From contig JAQWEL010000003.1 in NCBI GenBank assembly GCA_028704945.1, positions 89,069-153,068 of the forward strand: a stretch of 64,000 nucleotides of DNA, in the 5' to 3' direction. This DNA is from Patescibacteria group bacterium. GTDB lineage: Bacteria > Patescibacteriota > Patescibacteriia > Patescibacteriales > Patescibacteriaceae. Each line of letters begins with the position of its first letter. Position 1 is the first letter of the stretch. The position numbers were made by a program, and so were the translations under genes. Shown piece by piece: positions 8,166-16,743 of the stretch. The notes below the pieces were generated by a model. The model was not told where the DNA came from and did not search any database. It was given only the letters and a program-made list of their open reading frames with translations.

Positions 8166-8915
8166 ATGTCAGAGTATTATAACCCCAAAAGAACAAAAAA
8201 TATCTTTGATCCAAGATCAAAAGAGCCGTTCAAAATCAGTCGATCTAAGATTGATATGTTTTTGAATTGTCCGAGATGTTTTTATGTTGACCGTCGCTTA
8301 GGCGTTGGCACACCTCCCGGATTTCCATTTAATTTAAACTCAGCAGTCGATGCTTTATTGAAGAAAGAATTTGATATTCACCGAGCGAAAAATACCGCTC
8401 ATCCATTAATGAGGGCCTATGGCTTAGATCTTGTGCCATTTGATCATGAAAAAATTAATGAGTGGCGTGAGAATTTTGTCGGTGTGCAATATTTGCATAA
8501 ACCAACTAATTTTTTAGTTACTGGTGCAGTGGATGATTTATGGGTGGATAAAGACGGCGTAGTTTATGTCGTTGATTATAAATCAACCAGCAAATCAACC
8601 GAAGTTAACTTGGATGCCGATTGGCAGATTGGTTATAAGAGGCAAATGGAATTTTATCAGTGGCTGATGCGAAGAAATGATTTTAAAGTATCTGATACCG
8701 GTTATTTTGTTTATTGTAATGGGCAAAAAGATCGAGAAGCATTTGATGCTAAACTCGAATTTGATATTAAAATCATCCCATACACCGGCAATGATTCTTG
8801 GGTAGAGACAGAATTGATTAATGCTCATAATTGCTTGATGAGCATTGAAATTCCAAAAGCTGGGGCTAATTGTGATTTTTGTAATTATTTTGAAGCAAGG
8901 AAAAAGTTTGATTAA
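8166..8915 (+). CDS. Cas4/RecB-like PD-(D/E)XK nuclease with Cys pairs
   Basis: A 249-residue RecB-family nuclease. The motifs in order are GAVDD (D123), VVDYKS (D137 and K139) and the Q-x3-Y helix QMEFYQWL. A cysteine pair at C35-x2-C38 (NCPRC) and another at C236-x2-C239 (NCDFC) bracket the fold. Cas4 and AddB nucleases hold a 4Fe-4S cluster with similar flanking cysteines, though their exact spacing differs. The family cleaves or unwinds DNA ends. No cas gene or CRISPR array is nearby, so this is a stand-alone relative in a defence operon. It begins three bases after the SLATT gene and ends one base before the macro-domain gene, so translational coupling is likely. Confidence 0.83.
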   Translation: MSEYYNPKRTKNIFDPRSKEPFKISRSKIDMFLNCPRCFYVDRRLGVGTPPGFPFNLNSAVDALLKKEFDIHRAKNTAHPLMRAYGLDLVPFDHEKINEWRENFVGVQYLHKPTNFLVTGAVDDLWVDKDGVVYVVDYKSTSKSTEVNLDADWQIGYKRQMEFYQWLMRRNDFKVSDTGYFVYCNGQKDREAFDAKLEFDIKIIPYTGNDSWVETELINAHNCLMSIEIPKAGANCDFCNYFEARKKFD

Positions 8916-8916
8916 T

Positions 8917-9435
8917 ATGGCAAGGATTACAATAATTAAAGCTGATATAACCCAATTAAATGTTGATGCCATAGTTAACTCAGCTCATCCATCATTGATG
9001 GCTGGAAGTGGTTTGTGTGGCGTTATTCATAAAATGGCTGGCAAAGAGCTTGAGCGGGAGTGTGCGTCTTTGGGTGGTTGCGAGAAAGGACAAGCAAAGA
9101 TTATTGGCGGATACAATCTTAAAGCTGGCCAGATTATTCATACCGTTGGGCCACATTATTTTTTTGACAACGAAAAAGCGCCGGAATTATTGGAAAGTTG
9201 TTATTTAAGTATTTTAAGGGTAGCTAATGAGAACGAGTTGAAATCAATAGCAATACCATCCATATCAACTAATATTTACAAATATCCAATTAATGAGGCC
9301 GCATCTATCGCATTAAAAACGGTTAGTAATTTTTTGGAAAACGAGAATCAGCATTTAGAAGATATTGTGTTTGTACTAAATTCAGACGATCACAGGCTTA
9401 TCTATGATGAGTTATTTAAGATTTATTTTAAGTAA
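8917..9435 (+). CDS. Macro-domain ADP-ribose-binding protein
   Basis: A 172-residue single macro domain, with the ligand-binding loop VNSAHPSLMAGSGLCGVIH at about 20-38 and the second signature loop AIPSISTNIYKYP. Macro proteins bind ADP-ribose and many remove it from proteins, nucleic acids or O-acetyl-ADP-ribose. Compared with MacroD-type enzymes (NAAN...GGGGVDGAIH), the second Asn is His24 and the catalytic Asp is Cys34. Binding is therefore likely but hydrolysis is uncertain. ATG 8917 starts one base after the upstream stop; the ATG at 8845 would overlap it. It is the last gene of the defence operon, where it could sense or reverse NAD-based modification. A terminator follows. Confidence 0.85.
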   Translation: MARITIIKADITQLNVDAIVNSAHPSLMAGSGLCGVIHKMAGKELERECASLGGCEKGQAKIIGGYNLKAGQIIHTVGPHYFFDNEKAPELLESCYLSILRVANENELKSIAIPSISTNIYKYPINEAASIALKTVSNFLENENQHLEDIVFVLNSDDHRLIYDELFKIYFK

Positions 9436-9445
9436 TTATTAAATA

Positions 9446-9485
9446 AAAATCGTTTTAATTATCTATTGAAGCGGTTTTTTGTTTG
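9446..9485 (+). terminator. Terminator closing the defence operon
   Basis: A ten-base-pair stem including G-U pairs (9448-9457 with 9467-9476) is followed by a T run. It lies 12 bases after the macro-domain stop. Confidence 0.7.
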
Positions 9486-9532
9486 TTTTTTGCTTATTTT
9501 TGTGCTAAAGTGTTTGAAATAAGTTGGATTTT

Positions 9533-11950
9533 ATGGAATTTAATAAAGAGCAAACAGACATAATTAATAATCTTGAAGGAGCGCTTTTAGTGTCGGCTCC
9601 GGTTGGCACCGGCAAGACAACTGTCTTAACAGAAAGAGTGGTTAAAGCGATTGAGGAGGGTATCGAACCCGCCTCAATTTTGTGTTTGACTTTTACTAAT
9701 CGCGCGGCCGAAGAAATGAAAAGTCGCATCAAAGCTCGTTTAAATAATCCAGATAAATACTCTGATTTAACAATCAGCACTTTCCATGGCTTTTGCGCTA
9801 AATTCTTAAGAGAAGAGGCCAAAGAAATTGGCTTGGCTCATGATTTTGTTATCGCTGACGATGTGGAGCAGTTAGAAATATTAGATAGAATCTTAGCTAA
9901 TCATCCTAAGATTTTAGAATTAGAATTGAATCGTTCTGATATCTTAGAAAAATTTTATAAAGATCGTCTGTATAATATTTATTATCGTTATAATTTTATA
10001 AACTCTAAACCAACCGAATTGCCAGCCCCATGGCCGGAAATAATGGAGGATTATTATCAAGCTTTGCACAGCGCCAATGCGGTTGATTTTAATGAGTTGG
10101 TCATTTTAACTATCAGCGCCTTATATGAAAATGCTAATGTTTCTAAACGCTGGCAAAATCGTTTTAAATTTATTGAATTAGACGAATTTCAAGATACCCA
10201 CTTATCAGAGTATTTGGTTATTAAAGAGTTAGCCAAACAATGTAAAAATATAACCTTGGTCGGTGATTTAGATCAGACTATTTATGGCTGGCGAGGCTCG
10301 CAACCGCAAAAGATTGCCAAACTCTTTAAGAGCCATTTTGCGCCGGTAACTGAGTTTGCTTTAAAAGAAAATTATCGTTCCGACCCTAATTTATTGCCTT
10401 TATTTAACAAAATTTCATCTGATATTAATGGCGAGTATAATGTTGAAAATATTATTAACAGTAATATTGAGGTTAAGGAATATTACAATAACGAAGAGGA
10501 AATAAATAGCTTAACAGTTAAAATAAAAGAATTAAAAAAGCTTGAACCAAAAGCCAAGGTGGCTGTTTTAGTCCGCAATAATTTTCAAGTCAATAAGATA
10601 GCTGAGATTTTAGCGCTCAATAATATTGAACACATCACTGTTGACCAATATAATTTTTTCCGCCGCCAAGAGGTTCGTGACGCTTTTGCTTGGTTAAAGA
10701 TTATTTTTAATAAATTAGATTTAGAATCAATCAGACGGGTAGTGGAACGGCCAGGCAAAAAAATAGATCGCCAAATTGTTGAGCAAGTTAATTCCGAGGG
10801 CAAACACATCGGTTTTAAAATGTCTGATTTTTTAAATTTTTCCAATTATCGCCAAGCCGAACCATTTGCTGATTTATTAGCTGTCTTAAAGAATGGCCGA
10901 GCCGTGGTAATTGATACGGAAACAACCGGCGTTGATGTCAGCAAGGACGAAATTGTCCAAGCCTTTGCTATGGAGATTATCAATGGCAAAGTCGGTGAGA
11001 GAAAAGAATGGCTTTTAAAAAATAATAAACCGGTTGGCAGCTCATATCATATCCATCGTTTAACTGACGAATATTTGGCTAAAAATGGTCAGGAACCCAA
11101 AAAAGCATTAGAGGAATTTATTAATTTTATCGGTTCTGATATTGTCATCGGTCATAATGTTAATTTTGATTTAAGCATTTTAGAAGAAAATGCTGTTAGG
11201 GCTGGCTTGAAATTTGTTAACACTAGATATTACGACACTTTAGATATTGCCCGCCGTTATGTCGAGGCGCCAAATTATAAATTAGAGACTTTATCTCGGC
11301 TTCTAAATGTGCATCAAGCCTCTCACAATGCCGAGGACGACGTTTTAGCTTGCTGGGGCTTACTTGATTACTTGAAAAATGATTTAGCGGCTGGAGCGAA
11401 TTCAAGAGCCAAACTTTTTTCCGCCTTTAGTAAAAATTTTATTTCATTAGCTTCTGATTTAGCTCGTTGGCAACTTATTGCTAAAGTTAAAAGGCCGGCA
11501 GAATTATTAGAGGATATTTTGAATGAATCCGGCTTAATGGATTATTACAGCCAAGACGCTGGCGCAGATAAAAGATTAAAGTCATTAGATATTTTAAAAA
11601 AATTATTTATTGATTTAGACGATCAAACATTAATGCCTAAAGAAAATCTATTAAAGATTCTATCTTATGGATCATTGGTTAAAAATATTGATTTCTTAGG
11701 CTTAGACGAGGGCAAAGTGCCGATAGTTACTATTCATCAAGTGAAAGGACTTGAATTTGATTATGTTTTTATGCCTTTTTTAAATGAAGGCAGCTTCCCA
11801 AGCCGTCGAAAAAATGTTGATATTGAGGAAGAAAAAAGAGTTTTTTATGTGGGTGTTACCAGAGCCAAAAAAAGTTTATACTTAAGCTATAGCCAATTTA
11901 ATAATTACGGTTACGGACAAGCTAAAAGCCAGTTTCTTGCTTATTTTTAA
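9533..11950 (+). CDS. UvrD/PcrA-type helicase with an inserted DnaQ-like 3'-5' exonuclease
   Basis: An 805-residue SF1A helicase. The helicase motifs are Walker A (APVGTGKT, 22-29), LTFTNRAAEEM, DEFQDT (217-222), the QTIYGWRG motif, and in the C-terminal half VTIHQVKGLEFD and VGVTRAKK. Between the two halves, at about 455-620, sits a complete DEDD exonuclease: DTETTG (D461, E463), GHNVNFD near 540 and HNAEDD near 598. UvrD-type helicases act in repair and replication restart; the insert would let one protein unwind and degrade. The TTG three codons earlier (9524) is possible, but ATG 9533 fits the usual helicase N-terminus. It stands alone between a terminator and the glycan cluster. Only 26 bases separate it from the flippase, so readthrough is possible. 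Confidence 0.9.
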   Translation: MEFNKEQTDIINNLEGALLVSAPVGTGKTTVLTERVVKAIEEGIEPASILCLTFTNRAAEEMKSRIKARLNNPDKYSDLTISTFHGFCAKFLREEAKEIGLAHDFVIADDVEQLEILDRILANHPKILELELNRSDILEKFYKDRLYNIYYRYNFINSKPTELPAPWPEIMEDYYQALHSANAVDFNELVILTISALYENANVSKRWQNRFKFIELDEFQDTHLSEYLVIKELAKQCKNITLVGDLDQTIYGWRGSQPQKIAKLFKSHFAPVTEFALKENYRSDPNLLPLFNKISSDINGEYNVENIINSNIEVKEYYNNEEEINSLTVKIKELKKLEPKAKVAVLVRNNFQVNKIAEILALNNIEHITVDQYNFFRRQEVRDAFAWLKIIFNKLDLESIRRVVERPGKKIDRQIVEQVNSEGKHIGFKMSDFLNFSNYRQAEPFADLLAVLKNGRAVVIDTETTGVDVSKDEIVQAFAMEIINGKVGERKEWLLKNNKPVGSSYHIHRLTDEYLAKNGQEPKKALEEFINFIGSDIVIGHNVNFDLSILEENAVRAGLKFVNTRYYDTLDIARRYVEAPNYKLETLSRLLNVHQASHNAEDDVLACWGLLDYLKNDLAAGANSRAKLFSAFSKNFISLASDLARWQLIAKVKRPAELLEDILNESGLMDYYSQDAGADKRLKSLDILKKLFIDLDDQTLMPKENLLKILSYGSLVKNIDFLGLDEGKVPIVTIHQVKGLEFDYVFMPFLNEGSFPSRRKNVDIEEEKRVFYVGVTRAKKSLYLSYSQFNNYGYGQAKSQFLAYF

Positions 11951-11976
11951 GTTTTAGGCTAAAATTAAATATATTT

Positions 11977-13413
11977 ATGGGTCAAAAAGTGGCTAATATT
12001 GCAAAAAATACTTCTTATTTTACCTTGGCATTAATCCTGCAAAAGGTGATTTCTTTTACTTATTTTACTATTTATGCTCGCCAGCTTGGCCCAGCTGATT
12101 TAGGAAAATATTATTATGCCTTATCTTTTACTACCATTATTTCAGTAGTAATGGATTTAGGCATTGTTAATTATTTTATTAAAGCCGCTTCAGGGGAACA
12201 GGAAAATAAGAATAATTTATTCCGTAGCGCGTTTGGCGCTAAAATAATTTTAATCTTGCCAGCTTTTTTGATTATTGCAGCGAAACTATTTTTTAGCGGT
12301 AGTGATCCTTTGATTACGGCTTTGATTTATGTAGCCATGGCCAGTATGATTATGGACGCCTTTACGTCGTTATTTTTTGCGGTCAGTCGTTCTTATCACA
12401 ACTTAAAATATGAAAGTATTGTTGCTGTGCTTTCTCAGGCCACTACTTTGATAGTTAGCTTATATGTTTTAAAAAATAATTTAGGTTTAGTAGCTTTAAT
12501 GTGGGCGCAAGTTGCTTCCAGTCTGCTTAGCTTAATAATCGCCTTAAGCGTTATTCATTTTAAGTGGAAAATCAGCTTAAGCCCGATTTTTAATTTTAAA
12601 AAAATAAAATTAATTTTTGCTTTGAGTTTATCTTTTGGCTTATATGCTATTTTTCAACGTTTTTACACTTATATCGATTCAGTCTTATTATTTCAATTAG
12701 CAGGCGATAGGGCGGTCGGTATTTATCAAGTACCTTTTAAAATTACTAACGCCTTGCAATTCTTGCCAATGGCTTTTGTGGCTTCTCTTTACCCCGCGCT
12801 AAGCGCTTATTGGAAAAATAATCGTGAACAACTTAATATCACTTTTGAGCGAGCCATGAATTATTCAACAATTATTGCTTTGCCGATTTCAGTTGGTATC
12901 ATCGCTTTAACCGAACCGATTATCGCCTTGATGAAAAGCGGTTATGGCGAAGCGGCTTGGCCGATGCGTTTAGCCGCTGCTTCAACTTTTTTCGTCTTTA
13001 TCAATTATCCAGTCGGCGCCTTATTAAATGCTTGTGATAGACAAAAAATAAATACTCGCAACATGGGTATTACAGCGGTAATGGCTTTAATTTTTAACTC
13101 GCTTTTAATACCAAAGTTAGGTGTAACTGGCGCGGCGCTAACCTTAATTATCTCTAACGCCTTAATGTTTGTTTTAAACTGGCAAGCCTCTAAAGCAATA
13201 ATTAACGCTAAGTCGAAAAAAATTGTCAGGGTGTTTTGGCAATCAATTTTATCAAGCTTGCTTATGTTTTTTATCGTATTTTTCGCCAAAGAAAAACTTG
13301 GTTTAGCTTTAGTTATCTTAGTTGGCGGAATGGCTTATTTTACTATGCTGTTAGCTTTTGGCGCTTTTAAAAAAGCTGATATGCTTAGCATTATTAAATC
13401 TTTTAAGAAATAA
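11977..13413 (+). CDS. Polysaccharide flippase (Wzx/MATE-like)
   Basis: A 478-residue integral membrane protein with about 12-14 predicted helices and little soluble sequence. The N-terminal segment (NTSYFTLALILQKVISFTYF and YARQLGPADLGKYYYAL) is the hallmark of oligosaccharide flippases of the MVF/MATE superfamily. So is the central GIYQVPFKITNALQFLPMAF motif. The family moves lipid-linked glycans across the cytoplasmic membrane. It is first in a co-directional cluster with two glycosyltransferases and an O-antigen ligase/polymerase-like protein, so it should export a repeat-unit glycan to the cell surface. The start at ATG 11977 lies 26 bases after the helicase stop. The substrate is unknown. 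Confidence 0.9.
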   Translation: MGQKVANIAKNTSYFTLALILQKVISFTYFTIYARQLGPADLGKYYYALSFTTIISVVMDLGIVNYFIKAASGEQENKNNLFRSAFGAKIILILPAFLIIAAKLFFSGSDPLITALIYVAMASMIMDAFTSLFFAVSRSYHNLKYESIVAVLSQATTLIVSLYVLKNNLGLVALMWAQVASSLLSLIIALSVIHFKWKISLSPIFNFKKIKLIFALSLSFGLYAIFQRFYTYIDSVLLFQLAGDRAVGIYQVPFKITNALQFLPMAFVASLYPALSAYWKNNREQLNITFERAMNYSTIIALPISVGIIALTEPIIALMKSGYGEAAWPMRLAAASTFFVFINYPVGALLNACDRQKINTRNMGITAVMALIFNSLLIPKLGVTGAALTLIISNALMFVLNWQASKAIINAKSKKIVRVFWQSILSSLLMFFIVFFAKEKLGLALVILVGGMAYFTMLLAFGAFKKADMLSIIKSFKK

Positions 13414-13414
13414 T

Positions 13415-14527
13415 ATGAAATTTTTGTTAGTAACAATGGAATACGCGCCTTTTTACGGAGGAGTGGCTCATTACTATGAACATTTATTTAAATATGCTGA
13501 TGGTCAAATAGTTGTTTTAGCTCATAATGAAGAAAAATCAGATGAATTAAATGTATATCGCCGACCGCTGCTTAATAAAAATTTACCCTGCTTTAAGTGG
13601 CTGCCGTCTTTTAAAGCCATCATTGAAGTTATTAAAAAAGAAAAAATAGACACAATTATTGTTGGCAATATTTTACCTTTGGGCTTGCCAGTTTTTATTT
13701 TAGCTAAGTTATTCAGAAAAAAAACAGCTATCATTCTCCATGGTTTAGACTATGGTATTACTCGAGGCAACCAAAGAAAAGAACGCTTGGCTGATTGTTT
13801 ATTAAAAAAAGCTGATAAAATCATTTGCGCTAATCATTATGTTGCCGAATTAATAAAAGAAAATTTAAGCTCAAAAGAAATCGCTAAAATACACATTATC
13901 AATCCAGGTATCGAGCCAATTATTCCGGCTTTTGATGAAATTAAAATTAAAGCATTTAAAGAAAAAAACAACTTAACCGACAAAACAGTCTTTTTATTTG
14001 TTGGACGTCTGGTTAAAAGGAAGGGGGCTGATATGGTTATTTCTGCTTTGAGCGAAGCTTTAAAGAAACAAACTAATCTTTTTTTAGCGATTATCGGCAA
14101 CGGTCCAGAACAGGAAAATTTGGAGAAGCAAATCGCTGTTTTAAAGTTGCAAAAAAATATTAAAATTTTTAACAACGCCGATGAGGTCGAGAAGGATGCT
14201 TGGTTTCGCGCTTGTGATGTTTTTATTATGACCGCTCGTCAAATTGGGCATGATTTTGAAGGTTTTGGTATCGTTTATCTGGAAGCCGGGCTTTACGGTA
14301 AGCCGGTTATTGCCGGTAAAGCCGGTGGCGTGACTGACGCAGTTATTGATAATGTTACTGGCTTGATGGTTGATCCGGAATCAGTTGATGATATTGCTGG
14401 TGCCATTATTAAGTTGGCCGAATATGAAAATTTAAGAAATAAATTAGGTTTTGCCGGGCGAGAGCGAGCCATAAAAGATTTTAATTGGCAAAAACTATCT
14501 CATAAGTTTATTAATTTATTTGAATAA
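13415..14527 (+). CDS. GT4-family glycosyltransferase
   Basis: A 370-residue GT-B glycosyltransferase. The N-terminal half starts MKFLLVTMEYAPFYGGVAHY, with the glycine-containing acceptor loop, and includes AIILHGLDYG. The C-terminal nucleotide-sugar domain has VGRLVKRKGADMVI and the E-x7-E region FEGFGIVYLEAGLYGKPVI, typical of group 1 (GT4) retaining enzymes. It uses a nucleotide-activated sugar to extend a lipid-linked glycan in the cytoplasm. ATG 13415 begins one base after the flippase stop; the ATG at 13358 would overlap it and adds residues that do not fit the family N-terminus. It is co-transcribed with the flippase and the GT2 gene. The donor and acceptor are unknown. Confidence 0.92.
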   Translation: MKFLLVTMEYAPFYGGVAHYYEHLFKYADGQIVVLAHNEEKSDELNVYRRPLLNKNLPCFKWLPSFKAIIEVIKKEKIDTIIVGNILPLGLPVFILAKLFRKKTAIILHGLDYGITRGNQRKERLADCLLKKADKIICANHYVAELIKENLSSKEIAKIHIINPGIEPIIPAFDEIKIKAFKEKNNLTDKTVFLFVGRLVKRKGADMVISALSEALKKQTNLFLAIIGNGPEQENLEKQIAVLKLQKNIKIFNNADEVEKDAWFRACDVFIMTARQIGHDFEGFGIVYLEAGLYGKPVIAGKAGGVTDAVIDNVTGLMVDPESVDDIAGAIIKLAEYENLRNKLGFAGRERAIKDFNWQKLSHKFINLFE

Positions 14528-14528
14528 T

Positions 14529-15218
14529 ATGATTTCTGTAATTATCCCTTTGTATAATCATGCTGACAGTATTTTAAAGACCTTAATCAGTTTGACTCGC
14601 CAGAGCTATCAAGATTTTGAAGTAATTATTGTTAACGATGGCTCAACTGATAATCCGCAAAGCATTATTCAAGCTTTTCAAGCTCACAATCCAAACATAA
14701 AATTAAAATATATAGAACAAAGCAATCAAGGTTCTAATCCGGCCCGAAATAACGGTTTTAAAGAAGCTTCAGGCGATTTTTTGTTATTTTGTGATGCTGA
14801 TGTTGTTTTAAGAAAAGACGCTTTAAAAGATATGTTAGAGGCTTTATTAAGATATCCAGAGGCTTCGTATTCTTATGGTTCATTCCGACTCGGTTTTAAA
14901 ACCTTTAAGGGGCGAGCCTTTAGTGAAGATTTATTAAAAAAAGAACCGTATATTCATACTACCGCTTTAATAAGGACTAAAGATTTCCCTGGCTTCGATA
15001 ACGAAATTAAGCGTTTCCAGGATTGGGATTTATGGTTGACTATGCTTGAAAATAATAAAAAAGGCATCTTTATTGATAAAATTTTAATGGATATCGGTGA
15101 GAGTAGACATATCAGTGTTTGGCTGCCAAGTTTTTTTTATAAATTATTTCCCAATAACGAAAAAGTGATAAAATACAATCAAGCTAAAGAAATTATTTTT
15201 AAAAAACATCATTTATAA
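14529..15218 (+). CDS. GT2-family glycosyltransferase
   Basis: A 229-residue GT-A transferase. It begins MISVIIPLYNHADS and contains VIIVNDGSTDN, the GNNPARNNG-like stretch NQGSNPARNNGFKEA, and the DxD-type metal motif FCDADVV. The acceptor-side W-rich segment RFQDWDLWLTMLE matches the ED-W motif of family 2 enzymes. The family transfers sugars from nucleotide donors to growing polysaccharides. It starts one base after the GT4 stop. It has no C-terminal membrane helices, so it is probably a cytoplasmic or peripheral enzyme. The sugar specificity is not predictable. Confidence 0.9.
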   Translation: MISVIIPLYNHADSILKTLISLTRQSYQDFEVIIVNDGSTDNPQSIIQAFQAHNPNIKLKYIEQSNQGSNPARNNGFKEASGDFLLFCDADVVLRKDALKDMLEALLRYPEASYSYGSFRLGFKTFKGRAFSEDLLKKEPYIHTTALIRTKDFPGFDNEIKRFQDWDLWLTMLENNKKGIFIDKILMDIGESRHISVWLPSFFYKLFPNNEKVIKYNQAKEIIFKKHHL

Positions 15219-15230
15219 CAAAAGTAATTT

Positions 15231-16703
15231 ATGTTTAAAAAATTTCCTAAAAAATATTTATTATATGCGGCCGTGATTCTGGCTTTTAATATATTGTCAT
15301 ATATGGCCATAGTTTGGCCGATGTTAAACAATGTCTGTTTTATTTTGATTGCTGTTACTTGCTTGATTTTAGCTTTAAAAAATTTATTTTGGGGATATTT
15401 ATTTTTATTAGCAGAACTGATTTCTAATTCCATGGGTTATTTATTTGCCTGGAATTTTGGTGGGTTTTCTTTGTCGCTGCGGATAGTTTTGTGGGCGGTT
15501 GTCATGTCAGTTTGGTTGCTAAGCTTTTCAAAAGATTTTAAAACAATAAATTTTAAGGCTCTTGTTAAAGACAAAATCTACTTATTGGTCGGCGTTTTGA
15601 TTGTATTTATGTTGTTTGGTTTAATTGTGGCTAAATTGAACGGCAATAATTTGGATAATATTTTTTTTGATGCCAACAATTGGCTTTATTGGTCATTGTT
15701 GTTGCCAGCCATAAAAAGTTTTAACAAATCAAATATCGGCCAAGCAATTGAAGTTGTTGTCGGGGCCATGATTGTTTCTTTTACTCAATCTGTTTGGCTG
15801 CTATATGCTTTTTCTCATAATATATTAGATGAAAATTCTTTGTTGTATGCCTGGGTCAGGGATACTCGTTTGGGTGAAATAACTTTAATGGCTAATAACT
15901 ATTATCGCGTATTCATTCAGGCTCAAGTTTTTTTATTGCCAGCTTTTTTCTTTATTTTTGCTCATTGTCTTAATAAAAAAGAAGTGAGTAAACGAAATAT
16001 TATAGCTTATATCTTAATTGGTTCTTTGGCTTTATCACCCTTAATTATTGGCTTATCAAGAAGTTTTTGGTTTGGGTTATTTGGGGCTTGGATAGCTTTT
16101 AATTTGATTTTTAAATTTTACCAAAAGATTAATTGGAAAAAAATCATTTCCGTTAATTTTATGATGTTAGGTTCTTTGGCTGTCAGCGTGGTTATTTTGG
16201 TGGGAGCCGTCAAATTTCCTTATCCTAAATCATTAGCCGATGTTTCAGCCGGCGCTATGCTTACTGAAAGAGCTGGGGCGGTTAAAAATGAAGCTGGAGC
16301 ATCTTCCCGTTGGACGTTGTTGGCTGAATTAAAAAAGGAAATAGCTAAAGCGCCAATTTTAGGTGAAGGTTTTGGCAAAACAGTGACTTACATTTCAAGT
16401 GATCAACGTATTTTAGAAAAAACAGCTAAGGGGGAATACACTACTTTTGCCTTTGAGTGGGGTTGGCTAGATATTTGGCTTAAAATTGGCTTAGGTGGGT
16501 TATTGGTTTATTTGCTGTTATTGTTTTATATCATTAAAGATTTATTAAAGACTAAAAAAGTTTTGCAACTATCATTGGCAATCGGTGTTGTGGCGATTAT
16601 TTTTGTAAATATGTTTAGTCCTTATTTAAATCATCCGTTGGGCATTGGTTTTTTGATTTTTTGCATTGCAATCTTAAAATCAGAAAAATTGGTAGCCATT
16701 TAA
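15231..16703 (+). CDS. O-antigen ligase/polymerase-like membrane protein
   Basis: A 490-residue protein with roughly 11-12 hydrophobic helices and one large outer loop at about residues 325-400. The loop contains SSRWTLLAELKKEIAKAPILGEGFGK, and the ILGEGFGKT-type signature is typical of Wzy_C/WaaL proteins. These enzymes polymerise repeat units or attach finished glycans to a carrier on the outer face of the membrane. It is the last gene of the glycan cluster, 12 bases after the GT2 gene. In a cell without lipopolysaccharide it would more likely polymerise a surface glycan or glycosylate surface protein. Pilins are plausible targets because a prepilin gene follows directly, but that is inference. 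Confidence 0.82.
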   Translation: MFKKFPKKYLLYAAVILAFNILSYMAIVWPMLNNVCFILIAVTCLILALKNLFWGYLFLLAELISNSMGYLFAWNFGGFSLSLRIVLWAVVMSVWLLSFSKDFKTINFKALVKDKIYLLVGVLIVFMLFGLIVAKLNGNNLDNIFFDANNWLYWSLLLPAIKSFNKSNIGQAIEVVVGAMIVSFTQSVWLLYAFSHNILDENSLLYAWVRDTRLGEITLMANNYYRVFIQAQVFLLPAFFFIFAHCLNKKEVSKRNIIAYILIGSLALSPLIIGLSRSFWFGLFGAWIAFNLIFKFYQKINWKKIISVNFMMLGSLAVSVVILVGAVKFPYPKSLADVSAGAMLTERAGAVKNEAGASSRWTLLAELKKEIAKAPILGEGFGKTVTYISSDQRILEKTAKGEYTTFAFEWGWLDIWLKIGLGGLLVYLLLLFYIIKDLLKTKKVLQLSLAIGVVAIIFVNMFSPYLNHPLGIGFLIFCIAILKSEKLVAI

Positions 16704-16718
16704 TTTTTTTGCTATAAT
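16689..16718 (+). promoter_or_regulatory. Promoter of the Cys-rich prepilin
   Basis: TTGGTA at 16689-16694, an 18-base spacer and a perfect TATAAT at 16713-16718. The -35 box overlaps the last codons of the upstream gene. The leader is about 19 bases. Confidence 0.6.
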
Positions 16719-16743
16719 TATAATAAATAATTTTTAAGCATTT

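Noticed and set aside
8166..8915. Annotating the nuclease as Cas4
   Set aside because: No cas1, cas2 or CRISPR array is near, so only the general PD-(D/E)XK call is kept.
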